A stretch of DNA of 64,000 nt, taken from Thiohalophilus thiocyanatoxydans. GTDB taxonomy: Bacteria; Pseudomonadota; Gammaproteobacteria; UBA6429; Thiohalophilaceae. Both the position numbers and the translations under genes were made by a program. The notes beneath the pieces were generated by a model. That model was not told where the DNA came from and did no database searches. It saw only the letters and a list, made by a program, of their open reading frames with translations. The stretch's first letter is position 1, and every line of letters starts with the position of its first letter. Of this stretch, positions 25,343 to 35,101 are shown piece by piece. The stretch spans positions 1 through 64,000 of the forward strand of contig NZ_SOQX01000010.1 of NCBI RefSeq assembly GCF_004366735.1. Reading direction: 5' to 3'.

Positions 25343-26423
25343 CCGCTACCGCCTGGTAAGGCGCCGGCGGAACGATGGGCTCGCGCCCGAGCAGCAGATC
25401 GGCGAGCAGCCGGGCCGAGGCGAGGCCCAGGACCACGCCGTTGCGAAAATGGCCGGTGTTGAGATACAGCCCCGCCACCCCGGGCACCTCGCCTATATAA
25501 GGAATACCGTGGGGCGAGCCGGGGCGCAGGCCGGCCCATTGATGCTCGACGGGCCAGTCCCCCAGTGCCGGAACCAGCCACTCGCCCGCCTCGCGCAGGG
25601 TCGCCAGGGCCTCTTCGGTGGTCGATTTGTCGAAGCCCACCTCCTCGATAGTACTGCCCACCAGCACCCGTCCGTCGCGGCGCGGGATGACATAGCGGTC
25701 CTGGCTGAGCACGATGCGCCGGATCCGCCCCGGCTCGCCGCGATAGAGGATCATCTGTCCGCGCACCGGGCGCACCGCCAGTTCAATCCCCAGCGACTCA
25801 AGCAGCCCGGCGCTCCAGGCCCCGCCGGCGATGATCACCTGATCCGCCCGGAACGTCTCGCCCCGGCTTTTCACCCCGTGAACCCGGCCGTCTTCGATCA
25901 GCAGCGCGTCCACCGGCTGCTGCTCGTACACCGCGACCTCCAGCGCGTCGAGACTGCCCCGGACGGCGCGGCCCAGGCGCGGATTGCGTAACTGCCCGAC
26001 CTCCGGCAACCAGAGCGCCTGCTCCGGTACCGGACCCAGCTGCGGCTCGAGTTGGCGGATGTCGGCCGCGCCCACCGCCTGTAGATCCACCTGCCAGCGC
26101 CGCGCCCAGGCCAGGGCCGCCTCGCGCTCGTCACTGTCGAGGATCAGCAGGCCGCTGGGTTCATATTCGGGATCGATGCCGCTCTCCTCCCGCAGTTGCC
26201 CGGCAAAGGCCGCGTAGCGCGGCTGGGCCCAGCGGGCCAGCGCGTTCACCGCATCGTCAAAGCGCCACGGATAGAGCGGCGAGAGGATCCCGCCGCCGGC
26301 CCAGGTCGACTCGCGCCCGGTCAGTCCCCGATCGAACAGCGCCACGCGCCGCCCGGCCCGCGCCAGCTCCCGGGCCGAGAGCATGCCCAGCAAGCCGCCG
26401 CCGATAACAATCACCTCGTACAT
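25323..26423 (-). CDS. thiO: glycine oxidase ThiO
   Basis: A 366-residue FAD-dependent DAO-family oxidase that converts glycine to iminoglycine for the thiazole of thiamine. FAD site VIVIGGGLLGMLSARELARA; other signatures are GRESTWAGGGILSPLYPW, RPVRGQMILYRG, YVIPRRDGRVLVGST and LYLNTGHFRNGVVLG. I use ATG 26423, preceded by GGGAGAGGGA; the frame is open further upstream. No thiG or thiS is adjacent, so the thiamine role is from family knowledge. The C-terminal five residues come from a heptad array. Confidence 0.9.
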   Translation of the reverse strand: MYEVIVIGGGLLGMLSARELARAGRRVALFDRGLTGRESTWAGGGILSPLYPWRFDDAVNALARWAQPRYAAFAGQLREESGIDPEYEPSGLLILDSDEREAALAWARRWQVDLQAVGAADIRQLEPQLGPVPEQALWLPEVGQLRNPRLGRAVRGSLDALEVAVYEQQPVDALLIEDGRVHGVKSRGETFRADQVIIAGGAWSAGLLESLGIELAVRPVRGQMILYRGEPGRIRRIVLSQDRYVIPRRDGRVLVGSTIEEVGFDKSTTEEALATLREAGEWLVPALGDWPVEHQWAGLRPGSPHGIPYIGEVPGVAGLYLNTGHFRNGVVLGLASARLLADLLLGREPIVPPAPYQAVAGGPGDE

Positions 26424-26619
26424 TCCCTCTCCCGTGACGGCGCACAACCCCGTCACCTGCAAATTCGCTATTATGACACTAATCCGGATCCCCTTGCGGG
26501 CAAACCCGGGGCGGAACCTGATCACACAATCCGCTCCGCCATGACCGCTTGTCCGGGATTCCATCCCGCCCGTCGGGAGACAGCCGACAAGTCCCCTCTC
26601 CATCGGCTATATAGATGCC

Positions 26620-27201
26620 ATGAAAACAAAAAAAACCAAGGGGCTGACACTCGTCGAGCTGATAGTGGCCATGGCCATATTCAGCATCCTGGCGGCCATC
26701 GCCGTGCCCAGCATGGACGCGTTTATGCGCAATAACCGTTTGAGCAGCACGACCAACGATCTGGCCACCACGCTGAATCTGGCACGCAGCGAAGCCGTCA
26801 AGCGCGGAACCCCCATCAAGACCTGCATCAGCAATGCCGCCCAGGATAATTGTGATACGACCACCACTAACTGGGAAAACGGCTGGATCACCTTCATTGA
26901 CAGCGACAATGACAACAACATCGATGCGAATGAAACCGTCCTGCGTCTGAACGCCAGCCCCAAAGAGGGCATAACAGTTCGCAATGCGCAAGATAACAAC
27001 ACCATCACTTTCGACAGGGATGGCAGCGCCAGCGATACCGGTTCTTTCGTCATCTGCGGAGACAGTAATAACATGGTCGGCCGGGGTATCAATATCTCCC
27101 TGTCCGGCAGTATCTCCGCCGCCCGGGACACTGACGACGACAAAATCAGCAATATCTATACCGATGATGCCGGCAACTGGGGAAACCTGACATGTCCCTG
27201 A
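26620..27201 (+). CDS. fimT: minor pseudopilin FimT/GspH family
   Basis: A 193-residue prepilin. The leader KTKKTKG is followed by the PilD cleavage point and LTLVELIVAMAIFSILAAIA, the Glu at mature position 5 being present. The rest is a GspH/FimT-like globular domain with DFDRDGSAS-like polar loops. It opens the minor-pilin operon fimT-pilV-pilW-pilX-pilY1. Its stop overlaps the pilV start by 10 bp. Confidence 0.88.
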   Translation: MKTKKTKGLTLVELIVAMAIFSILAAIAVPSMDAFMRNNRLSSTTNDLATTLNLARSEAVKRGTPIKTCISNAAQDNCDTTTTNWENGWITFIDSDNDNNIDANETVLRLNASPKEGITVRNAQDNNTITFDRDGSASDTGSFVICGDSNNMVGRGINISLSGSISAARDTDDDKISNIYTDDAGNWGNLTCP

Positions 27202-27680
27202 AAACAGACAAACTGAAAACCGGCAGGAAACCGCAGAGGGGGTTTACCCTGCTGGAAGTCATGGTCGCCCTCGTGATCTTCTCGATCGGCCTGCTGGGGC
27301 TGGCCGGACTGCAATCCCAGAGTCTGCGCTACAACCACAGCGCCTACCTGAAGACCCAGGCCTCCTACCTGGCCTACGACATTCTTGACCGAATGCGGGC
27401 CAACCGCCAAGCAGCCCTCGACAGCGGCTATAACGCCGAGGACACCACAACGGGGGCGGATAAGGACTGTGACACCAAGGGCGCAACCTGCAGTACCAAT
27501 GATATGGCCCTGCACGATATCTATGAGTGGAAACAGCTATTATCTGACACCCTTCCCGAGGGAACCGGTTCGGTCGACCAGGCTACTCTGGGCGAGAACA
27601 ATTTCACCGTCACCATCGTGTGGGAAGACCCCGGCACCCCCGAGGAAGAAAGTGAATATCAACTTCGGTCACAAATATGA
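27192..27680 (+). CDS. pilV: minor pilin PilV
   Basis: A 162-residue type IV pilus minor pilin. The basic leader ends KPQRG, followed by FTLLEVMVALVIFSIGLLGLA, the classic PilV segment. LQSQSLRYNHSAYLKTQAS and ILDRMRANR follow, as in PilV/PilI proteins. PilV helps prime pilus assembly with PilW, PilX and FimU/FimT. It overlaps both fimT and pilW, which implies coupled translation. Confidence 0.9.
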   Translation: MSLKTDKLKTGRKPQRGFTLLEVMVALVIFSIGLLGLAGLQSQSLRYNHSAYLKTQASYLAYDILDRMRANRQAALDSGYNAEDTTTGADKDCDTKGATCSTNDMALHDIYEWKQLLSDTLPEGTGSVDQATLGENNFTVTIVWEDPGTPEEESEYQLRSQI

Positions 27681-28804
27681 AGCACAGGCATCCCCAGTAC
27701 AAATTCGGTCACGGCTTTACGATCATCGAGCTGATGATCTCGATTGTCATCGCCTCCATACTGATGCTGGGCGTCATGCAGGTCTTTTATGCCAACAAAC
27801 ATGCCAGCGCCGTGGGCAGCGGCCTGGCACGCGTACAGGAGAATATCCGTTTCGCCCTGAAAGACATCAGCTATGCCGGGCGTCTGGCCGGTTATACAGG
27901 CTGTTCCGACAACCTCACCAATCATCTCGATCCGGATGATGACGGGTATGATGAGGAGCTGTTCAACTTTGAAAATGCCACCGGCGGCTGGGAATTCTCC
28001 GACGGCGGGGCCCCCAGCACCACCAGCCCCGACCAGAGCTATACCCTGACTACCGTCACCCCCGCAGCGGACGGCACCAAATGGGACAATATCAACGATG
28101 AAGGGCTGCCCGACTCCCTGGTTGACAAGGTTGTGCCAGGCAGTGATGTACTGGTACTGAAATGGGCCGACGAGAACACCGATATAGAGATCAAGAACAT
28201 GACCACCAATGGGGCGATAACCGTTGGTGATAATGATATTGAGCAGGGTACCATCCTCATGGTGTCGGACTGTTCCGGGGCCGATGCCTTCCAGAGTTTC
28301 CCCTCCAAATCCGGCAAGGCGCTGACCCGGGCCAGTGGCGGTTCGGGCAAGTCCCCCGGGAACAAGAATCCGGGTAAAAACAACTGGTCAAAAGCCTACA
28401 GCGATGGCGCGGAAATCCTGTTTTTCGTCAGCCGGGCCTATTTTATCGGCCAGGGGGTCAGTGGCGAGCCCGCGCTCTATCGCATCAGCTATACCCAGGG
28501 CAGTACCGACGCGGTCATCGAAGAACTTGCCGAGGGCATCGAGAACATGCAGGTACTGTTTGGTTATGACGTCGACGGCGACGGTTACGCCGACCGCTTC
28601 GTGACAGCCCAGGACCTGCCGGATCATGCAGGCGTGGTGGCCCTGAAACTGGCGTTTCTCGCCCGCAGCGCCGAAGAGATCAGGGAAAACCCGGCGAGCA
28701 GGGATTACACCTTGCTTGGAACCACGATCACCTCTCCCTCGGACGGCCGCCTGCGCTACGCCTTCAGCACCACGATCAAACTGCGTAACAAGGGAATCAA
28801 GTAA
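27677..28804 (+). CDS. pilW: minor pilin PilW
   Basis: A 375-residue prepilin with leader ending KFGHG and helix FTIIELMISIVIASILMLG. LARVQENIRFALKDISYAGRLAGYTGC is characteristic of PilW, and the C-terminal region (ENMQVLFGYDVDGDGYADRF, VVALKLAFLARS) is conserved in the family. A glycine- and lysine-rich loop, GGSGKSPGNKNPGKNNWSK, lies near residue 225. Overlaps pilV by 4 bp and pilX by 1 bp. Confidence 0.9.
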   Translation: MKHRHPQYKFGHGFTIIELMISIVIASILMLGVMQVFYANKHASAVGSGLARVQENIRFALKDISYAGRLAGYTGCSDNLTNHLDPDDDGYDEELFNFENATGGWEFSDGGAPSTTSPDQSYTLTTVTPAADGTKWDNINDEGLPDSLVDKVVPGSDVLVLKWADENTDIEIKNMTTNGAITVGDNDIEQGTILMVSDCSGADAFQSFPSKSGKALTRASGGSGKSPGNKNPGKNNWSKAYSDGAEILFFVSRAYFIGQGVSGEPALYRISYTQGSTDAVIEELAEGIENMQVLFGYDVDGDGYADRFVTAQDLPDHAGVVALKLAFLARSAEEIRENPASRDYTLLGTTITSPSDGRLRYAFSTTIKLRNKGIK

Positions 28805-29346
28805 TGCCGCGATATTCAACTCCCATGCAAAGCCGGCCTGAACAACAACATGGCATGGTGTTGATTCTAGCGCTGGTTATTCTCATGGCCATGACGATTA
28901 TTTCGGTTTCATCCATGAGCACCAGTACGTTGGAAGAACGCATGGCCGGTAACCTCAAGGATCGGGAGATCGCCTTTCAGGCCGCCGAAGCCGCCCTGCG
29001 CCACGGGGAGAGCCTGGTGGACAGCGGCATATCGACAGGTTCTTTCAACTCCGAATGCACCAATGGTTTTTGTGACTACGATCTGCAGGAAGCAAACGAC
29101 TTCCCGGTTTACTGGAAGGACGAGACGCTCGATGTCTGGAATAACAGCAGCAGACATATCGCTTTCCCCGTCACCGGAAGCGCTGAAGACGCAAAAATCA
29201 TCATCGAATATATGGGCGTACAGATACAGGATTTATCGGGCGAACCGCAGCCGACCGACCCGCCGATATACCGTGTTACGGCCCTGGGTTACGGACAGAC
29301 AACCGATGCCCGGGTCATGCTGCAATCCAGTTACATGAAAGAGTGA
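28804..29346 (+). CDS. pilX: minor pilin PilX
   Basis: A 180-residue PilX protein. The N-terminus HGMVLILALVILMAMTIISV lacks the Glu5 of classical pilins, as PilX/GspK-like tip proteins do. STLEERMAGNLKDREIAFQA and AEAALRHGESL form the family signature. It is thought to lie under PilY1 at the pilus tip. It starts one base before the pilW stop ends and is followed 37 bp later by pilY1. Confidence 0.88.
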   Translation: MPRYSTPMQSRPEQQHGMVLILALVILMAMTIISVSSMSTSTLEERMAGNLKDREIAFQAAEAALRHGESLVDSGISTGSFNSECTNGFCDYDLQEANDFPVYWKDETLDVWNNSSRHIAFPVTGSAEDAKIIIEYMGVQIQDLSGEPQPTDPPIYRVTALGYGQTTDARVMLQSSYMKE

Positions 29347-29383
29347 TGAGGCTCCACGCGGATCACACAAAGAGGCAAAAGAG

Positions 29384-32300
29384 ATGAACGCCCTACATAG
29401 ACTCAATACCGTATTCAATAAAAAGACAGCCATCTTTGTGGTCGCGGCGCTTTGTGCGATACAGCTGGCCGCGGCGGCGACAGTGAACGGGTCCGCCACG
29501 GACTTCAACGCCATCCCCATACAAAACACCGGTAACAATCAGAGCGACGAGCCGTTGGCCATGCTGGTCATGTCAAATGACGAGCAACTTTATAACAAGG
29601 CCTATGATGACTACTCGGACCTGAATGGCGACGGCAAGATCGAAACCACCTATAATGATGAAATCGATTATTACGGCTATTTTAACAGCAATGGCTGTTA
29701 TACGCACGACGGGAACCGTTTCAACCCCGCAAGTACCGCCACCGGCGACAATGACCACACCTGCGCGAGCAGTGAATGGAGTGGCAACTTTCTTAACTGG
29801 GCCAGCATGACGCGCATGGACATAGTGCGAAAAGTTTTGTATGGCGGCTACCGCAGTACCGATGACACCTGGAGCACCACGGACGGCCACACCATCCTGG
29901 AGCGGGTTTATCTGCCCAATGACATCCATGCCTTTGCCAAGGTATTTGAAACCTCAACCACCTCGGAAATGCAGAAATTCACCCCCTATGCACAGAAACG
30001 GCTGTCCATGTGCAACCTGACGGGGACAACCAATACCGCCACCGAATCACAATTGATCAACACCGACAACAACCCGCCATTACTGCGGGTGGCCGCCGGC
30101 AGCTGGCATCGCTGGGCATCCCAGAATAAGGAACAATGTCTCTACAGCGGTGACACCTCCACCCCGGATGGCGCGGATGAGCTTGATGAACTCATCGTGC
30201 AGGTCAGCGTCTGCGAAGACGGCAAACTGGAATCGGGCTGCGCGGAGTATACCGATGGCGGCAACACCTATTACAAGCCCGCCGGGCTGCTGCAAAAATA
30301 CAGCAAAAGCGCCGGCAGCAAAATGCATTTCGGCCTGATATCGGGGAGCTACGGTCAAAAAGACAAAGGCGGCGTGTTAAGGAAAAACATCTCCGTCATC
30401 GACGATGATGACGCCAACAACACCGACGGGGACGAGATCACCGATGACGGGCGCATAAAAGACGACGTTCAGGGTATTATTAACACGATCAACAGCTTTC
30501 GGGTTGTCAAGTACGACTCGGACGACAATAAGTATATCGATTGTGCCAGCCCCGGGATTACGGTGGACGAGTTCAAAACCAGCTCGGATACCGCGAAACA
30601 ATGCACCAACTGGGGCAATCCGATCGGGGAGATGTATCTCGAGGCCCTGCGCTATTTTTCCGGCAACACCTCGCCCTCCGCTGTTTTTGATGCCGACGAC
30701 TCCGGTCTGATAAACAGCAGCAACAACAGCTCTATTCCGACTACGCTGAATAAAGTCACCTGGGAAGATCCCATCATCCCCGACGGCCAGAGCGGCCAGA
30801 ATTATTGCGCCAGCTGCAATATTATTCTGCTGTCCAGCGGGCTGAATAATTTCGATGGCGACGATCTGCTTTCAGCCAAGGATATCGAAGGCATCAATAA
30901 CGAATCAAACAACCTTAGCGGCATAACCGATGAAGTCGGCCAACACGAAGGATACAGCGGTAACTTCTTTATCGGGAATAACGGTTCGACCAGCGATGGC
31001 GAGTGTACCGCCAAGGAATACACCACGCTCCACGACATGACCGGCATCTGTCCCGAACAGCCCACGCTGGAAGGCAGCTACCAGATTGCCGGCCTTGCCT
31101 TCCATGGTCGTACCACCGATCTGCGGCCGGACAATACCAGCTATCCGGATACCCAGAATGTCAACACCTACTCCATCGCCATGGCCCGGGGCGTGCCGCA
31201 ATTTCGCATTCCCGCCTATAATGATAGCGGGGTTAAACAGGGCGAATTCAACTTTATGCCGGCCTGCGGCGCCAACAGTGATGGTACCGCCTCGCTCACG
31301 GACAGTGGCTGGCGTCAGTGCAGCCTGGTGGATATCCAGCTTGTCAACCCGATTTACAAAACCGTCACCGACAGTGACAGTGGCGAGACAGTCAACGTCC
31401 TCACCAATGCAACGGCGCGCATTACCTGGGAGGATTCCACCTGGGGTAACGACTATGACATGGACGGGGTGCAGGATCTGCGCTTCAGTTATGACCCCTC
31501 AACCCAAGAACTCACTGTCACGGTCGAGTCCAAACAGGCTGAAGCCGACCACGCGCTTCGCTGGGGATACGCCATAAGCGGCTCGGATAATGACGGCCTC
31601 ACCTACCCCTTGTTGCGCCCGGGCAAAGATAATTACGATCATATCGGCACCGCGGATGTTCGCACCTGTGCCACTGCCAGCGACTGCCAGGCAACCTACA
31701 GCCCCGGCAACACCAGTACCCAACTGCTTGAGGATCCGCTGTGGTACGCGGCGAAATGGGGCGGCTTTAATGATCTCAATGACAACAACCGCCCCGACCT
31801 GACCAGTGAATGGGACCAGAAAAACAACCGTACCGGTGAACGCGATCCGGACGGTATCCCCGACAATTATTTCCTTGCCACCAATCCCAACGAGCTTGAG
31901 AAACGGCTGGATGGGGTCTTCAACGATCTATTGAAACGGCTGTCGGCCGGTTCCGCGGCCGCGGTAATTGCCGATACCGTCACCATGACCGGCGGCGTGG
32001 TCCAGGCACTCTATCAGCCCGAGCAGGCGATCGACGGCAAGATCCTGAGCTGGACGGGGCTGGTCCACAGCGTGTTCATCGACGAAAACGGCAACCTGCG
32101 CGAGGATACCAATGGCAATGCCCGCCTCGACGATTACAGCACCGACAAGTGGATTCAGATTCAATATGACGAGTCGGTCGAACGAACCCGCATATTCTAT
32201 TGTAATCAAGGCGATGACTGCGCCTCCTATGACGATATAAAGGAGATCGAGGATCTTAACCCCATATGGAACGCCCGCGACCGCCTCGCCGAGGTCAGCA

Positions 32301-34366
32301 GCACTCGAATCACCGAACAACGTGCCTACGATACCTCCTTCGGCGATTCCAGCGCTGGCGGACGTCATATATTCACCTGGCTTGATAACGACACGGACAA
32401 TGTGGTCGACAGCGGCGAAGTCGTCGACTTCGTCGACGACAACATTACCACCGGCAACTACGGCTATCTCAATGCGGTGGATGCGACCGAGGCGAAAAAT
32501 ATTGTTAATTTCATTCGCGGCGATGACAGTATCAGCGGCTATCGAAATCGCACGGCCGACTATGACGGGGAAGGCGAAAAAGTCTGGCGCCTGGGGGATA
32601 TTGTCCATTCGACCCCGCTGATTGTGTCAAACCCGTCCGAGGGGTGGGATATTCGCTACGGCGATAATACCTATCGCGAATTCAGGGCTGAATACAGCGA
32701 CCGCCGCAGCGTGGTCTATGTCGGCGCCAACGACGGGATGCTGCATGCCTTTAATGCCGGTTTCTTCGACGGCAACAACAGTCGATTCTGTCTCGATGCC
32801 GGATGCACCGCGCCATCCGACGCACACCCGCTGGGCGCGGAACTCTGGGCCTATGTCCCCAAGAACCTGCTGCCCCACCTGCGCTGGCTGACCGAGCCTG
32901 ATTACCCGCACGTCTATTATATGGACGGCAAACCCCAGTCGTTCGATGTCAACATTTTCCCCGATGACCCCGATCACCCCGGTGGCTGGGGAACGATTCT
33001 TGTCGTCGGAATGCGCCTCGGCGGCGGCAAACTTGGCGTGGATTACGACAATGACGGGGGGGATCCGGATTACACGGCCCAATCCGCTTATGCCATTTTC
33101 GATATCACCAATCCTGAAAACCCGCCCGAATTACTGGCCGAGTTTACCGACGCCGATCTCGGGTTTACCACCAGCGCCCCGCAGATTGCCGTACGCCGCC
33201 AGGCGGATGAGACGAGTCTTGACTGGTCAGATCCCGTCATCAACGACTGGTATCTGGTTTTTGGTAACGGTCCCACCGATCTGGATTCGGTCACCAGTGC
33301 CAATAATGCACAGCTCTATGCGCTGAAACTGGAACTGCTGGCCAATGACAGCCTGAACGTGGACGCCAGTCAGGTCACCAAGATCGACACGGGTATCACC
33401 AGCAGTTTTGTCGGCGATCCGGCGGTTGTCGACTGGTCCAATGACTTTCTCTCCGATGCCATTTACTTTGGCACCGTCGGGGGCACCCCGGCCGTTCCGG
33501 ACGGGCAGTTGATGCGCATCGCGCTGACCAGCGACAGCACCGCCGACTGGGCGAGCAGTTCCAACCGCGGGACCCTGATCGACCCGGGACAGCCTTTTGT
33601 CCATCGACCGGAGCTGCACTCGCTTGATGGGTCACCGCAAAATGAATGGTGGGTCTACGCCAGCACGGGACGGCTGTATACCTCCGCCGATAACGGCAGC
33701 GTTGAAACCCAGTCCATGTACGGTATCCGGGAGATACACGATCCGAACAATCTGCCGGTGCTTCCCGATGTGGATGTATCTGTCTCCCGTGACTCAACGG
33801 CGACCTATCCGCTGCAGGAAGTCACCGGTGTGAGCGTTTACACGGATGGAACGGTCGACGGCAACGGCGTGGTGACCGATCCCGATGGTACCGAGCCTTT
33901 CACTTTCAATGAGCTTGAAGGTATCGTCGACGGCAAGCAGGGCTGGTATTTTGACTTTGACTCTGACGGTACCAGCCCCGCCAGTCGAGGAATATCCCGC
34001 GCGACCTTCTGGCAGGATCTGGTTCTGTTCAACAGTTACAATCCGCCAACAGCAACCTCCTGTCTGGCGGAAGGGTTCAGCGATATCTGGGCGGTCTATC
34101 ACTCGACCGGTACCGCCCACCCGCAGGAGATCGGTTTCAATATAACAGACGACAATTCAGTTAATGATGCCGGTTACCCCGAAAAAGTACCCAAGATCGA
34201 ACTGGGCTACGGTATTGCGTCCGATATCACGCTCTATCGAACCAAGGACGGCACCAGCAAACCGATCGTGCAGCTGACCACGGGTGAAATTGTGGATACC
34301 GAAAAGGTAACAGGTGGGGCCGGTAAGTCGGGGCGCCAATCCTGGCGCGAGATTCCCCTGAACTGA
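29384..34366 (+). CDS. pilY1: pilus tip adhesin/biogenesis factor PilY1
   Basis: A 1660-residue exported protein; P. aeruginosa PilY1 has about 1160. A signal peptide ends near LAAAATV. The N-terminal half is long and Asp/Asn/Thr-rich, with DLNGDGKIET and DDDDANNTDGDE calcium-type loops. The C-terminal half is the PilC/PilY1 propeller: GDIVHSTPLIV, VVYVGANDGMLHAFNAGFFD, and DYDNDGGDPDY near the calcium site. It controls pilus extension and surface adhesion in known species. Large size and acidity suggest extra N-terminal repeats or a marine adaptation. Confidence 0.93.
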   Translation: MNALHRLNTVFNKKTAIFVVAALCAIQLAAAATVNGSATDFNAIPIQNTGNNQSDEPLAMLVMSNDEQLYNKAYDDYSDLNGDGKIETTYNDEIDYYGYFNSNGCYTHDGNRFNPASTATGDNDHTCASSEWSGNFLNWASMTRMDIVRKVLYGGYRSTDDTWSTTDGHTILERVYLPNDIHAFAKVFETSTTSEMQKFTPYAQKRLSMCNLTGTTNTATESQLINTDNNPPLLRVAAGSWHRWASQNKEQCLYSGDTSTPDGADELDELIVQVSVCEDGKLESGCAEYTDGGNTYYKPAGLLQKYSKSAGSKMHFGLISGSYGQKDKGGVLRKNISVIDDDDANNTDGDEITDDGRIKDDVQGIINTINSFRVVKYDSDDNKYIDCASPGITVDEFKTSSDTAKQCTNWGNPIGEMYLEALRYFSGNTSPSAVFDADDSGLINSSNNSSIPTTLNKVTWEDPIIPDGQSGQNYCASCNIILLSSGLNNFDGDDLLSAKDIEGINNESNNLSGITDEVGQHEGYSGNFFIGNNGSTSDGECTAKEYTTLHDMTGICPEQPTLEGSYQIAGLAFHGRTTDLRPDNTSYPDTQNVNTYSIAMARGVPQFRIPAYNDSGVKQGEFNFMPACGANSDGTASLTDSGWRQCSLVDIQLVNPIYKTVTDSDSGETVNVLTNATARITWEDSTWGNDYDMDGVQDLRFSYDPSTQELTVTVESKQAEADHALRWGYAISGSDNDGLTYPLLRPGKDNYDHIGTADVRTCATASDCQATYSPGNTSTQLLEDPLWYAAKWGGFNDLNDNNRPDLTSEWDQKNNRTGERDPDGIPDNYFLATNPNELEKRLDGVFNDLLKRLSAGSAAAVIADTVTMTGGVVQALYQPEQAIDGKILSWTGLVHSVFIDENGNLREDTNGNARLDDYSTDKWIQIQYDESVERTRIFYCNQGDDCASYDDIKEIEDLNPIWNARDRLAEVSSTRITEQRAYDTSFGDSSAGGRHIFTWLDNDTDNVVDSGEVVDFVDDNITTGNYGYLNAVDATEAKNIVNFIRGDDSISGYRNRTADYDGEGEKVWRLGDIVHSTPLIVSNPSEGWDIRYGDNTYREFRAEYSDRRSVVYVGANDGMLHAFNAGFFDGNNSRFCLDAGCTAPSDAHPLGAELWAYVPKNLLPHLRWLTEPDYPHVYYMDGKPQSFDVNIFPDDPDHPGGWGTILVVGMRLGGGKLGVDYDNDGGDPDYTAQSAYAIFDITNPENPPELLAEFTDADLGFTTSAPQIAVRRQADETSLDWSDPVINDWYLVFGNGPTDLDSVTSANNAQLYALKLELLANDSLNVDASQVTKIDTGITSSFVGDPAVVDWSNDFLSDAIYFGTVGGTPAVPDGQLMRIALTSDSTADWASSSNRGTLIDPGQPFVHRPELHSLDGSPQNEWWVYASTGRLYTSADNGSVETQSMYGIREIHDPNNLPVLPDVDVSVSRDSTATYPLQEVTGVSVYTDGTVDGNGVVTDPDGTEPFTFNELEGIVDGKQGWYFDFDSDGTSPASRGISRATFWQDLVLFNSYNPPTATSCLAEGFSDIWAVYHSTGTAHPQEIGFNITDDNSVNDAGYPEKVPKIELGYGIASDITLYRTKDGTSKPIVQLTTGEIVDTEKVTGGAGKSGRQSWREIPLN

Positions 34367-34411
34367 ACAGAAGGGTTTCCAGGCACCTTGACGTTAGCCG
34401 ACGCCGCCGCC

Positions 34412-34445
34412 CCTCCAGGACACGCCGTGAACAGGTCCTTGGAGG
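34412..34445. repeat. short relative of the 50.2-kb inverted-repeat element
   Basis: CCTCCAGGACACGCCGTGAA then GGTCCTTGGAGG. It shares CCAGGACACGC-GTGAA and GGTCCTTG with the element at 50193-50347 but lacks the middle. It lies in the 154-bp gap between pilY1 and pilE, where I see no gene. Confidence 0.55.
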
Positions 34446-34520
34446 CGCGCACGGCTGCCCTTATACCTGTACCGGGACTCTGAAGCATTGATTAGACTTA
34501 ACGGAAGTGGATAAAACACT

Positions 34521-34955
34521 ATGTATTTCAATCTGAAACAAAACAATCAAGGGTTCACGCTGATCGAGATCATGATCACCCTGATGGTGATCGCGGTACT
34601 CGCCTCCATCGCCGTCCCTGCCTATAACTCGATGAAGCAGCAGAGTAATCGCAGCGATGCCGTCAGCGCACTGACCCGGGTCGCGCAATTGCAGGAACGC
34701 TGGTATTCGAACAAGGGGACCTACGCCGATAACCTGACGACCATTGGCATGAGCTCTACCACCAGCAAAGAGGGCCACTACGACCTGTCACTGACCTTCG
34801 ATGACACTGAACCGGATGAATTCGTCGTGACCGCCACCGCCACCGGTCCCCAAAAAGACGATGAAAACTGTCGTACCTTCAGCCTCGATCAGGCCGGACG
34901 CAAAACTTCCGAGGACAGTGATGGTAACGCGTCAACCGGTTGCTGGCAGAAATAG
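34521..34955 (+). CDS. pilE: type IV pilin PilE-like
   Basis: A 144-residue pilin. The leader NQG precedes FTLIEIMITLMVIAVLASIA, with Glu5 present. LQERWYSNKGTYADNL is the PilE-type segment. Two C-terminal cysteines (DDENCRTF and STGCWQK) can form the D-region disulfide. It follows pilY1 after 154 bp, as in P. aeruginosa pilE, and probably joins the minor-pilin set. Two TTGGCAG-type heptads follow the stop. Confidence 0.9.
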   Translation: MYFNLKQNNQGFTLIEIMITLMVIAVLASIAVPAYNSMKQQSNRSDAVSALTRVAQLQERWYSNKGTYADNLTTIGMSSTTSKEGHYDLSLTFDDTEPDEFVVTATATGPQKDDENCRTFSLDQAGRKTSEDSDGNASTGCWQK

Positions 34956-35069
34956 AACAGAAAGTTGGCAGTTGGCATAAGAGAAAGCTGGCAGTCATCA
35001 GATGGCAGCTTGCAGCGGCGAAATCGGAAGTGTGCCATTGACAAAAATAAACCTTGGTTCAAAATTTTC

Positions 35070-35097
35070 TGCCAACTGCCAACTGCCAACTGCCAAC
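35070..35097 (-). repeat. heptad array after the ispH stop codon
   Basis: Four perfect GTTGGCA units on the minus strand begin 4 bp after the ispH TAA. Two more GTTGGCA units follow pilE on the plus strand (34962-34975), and TTGGCAG ends the cobS array. Confidence 0.85.
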
Positions 35098-35101
35098 TTT
35101 A

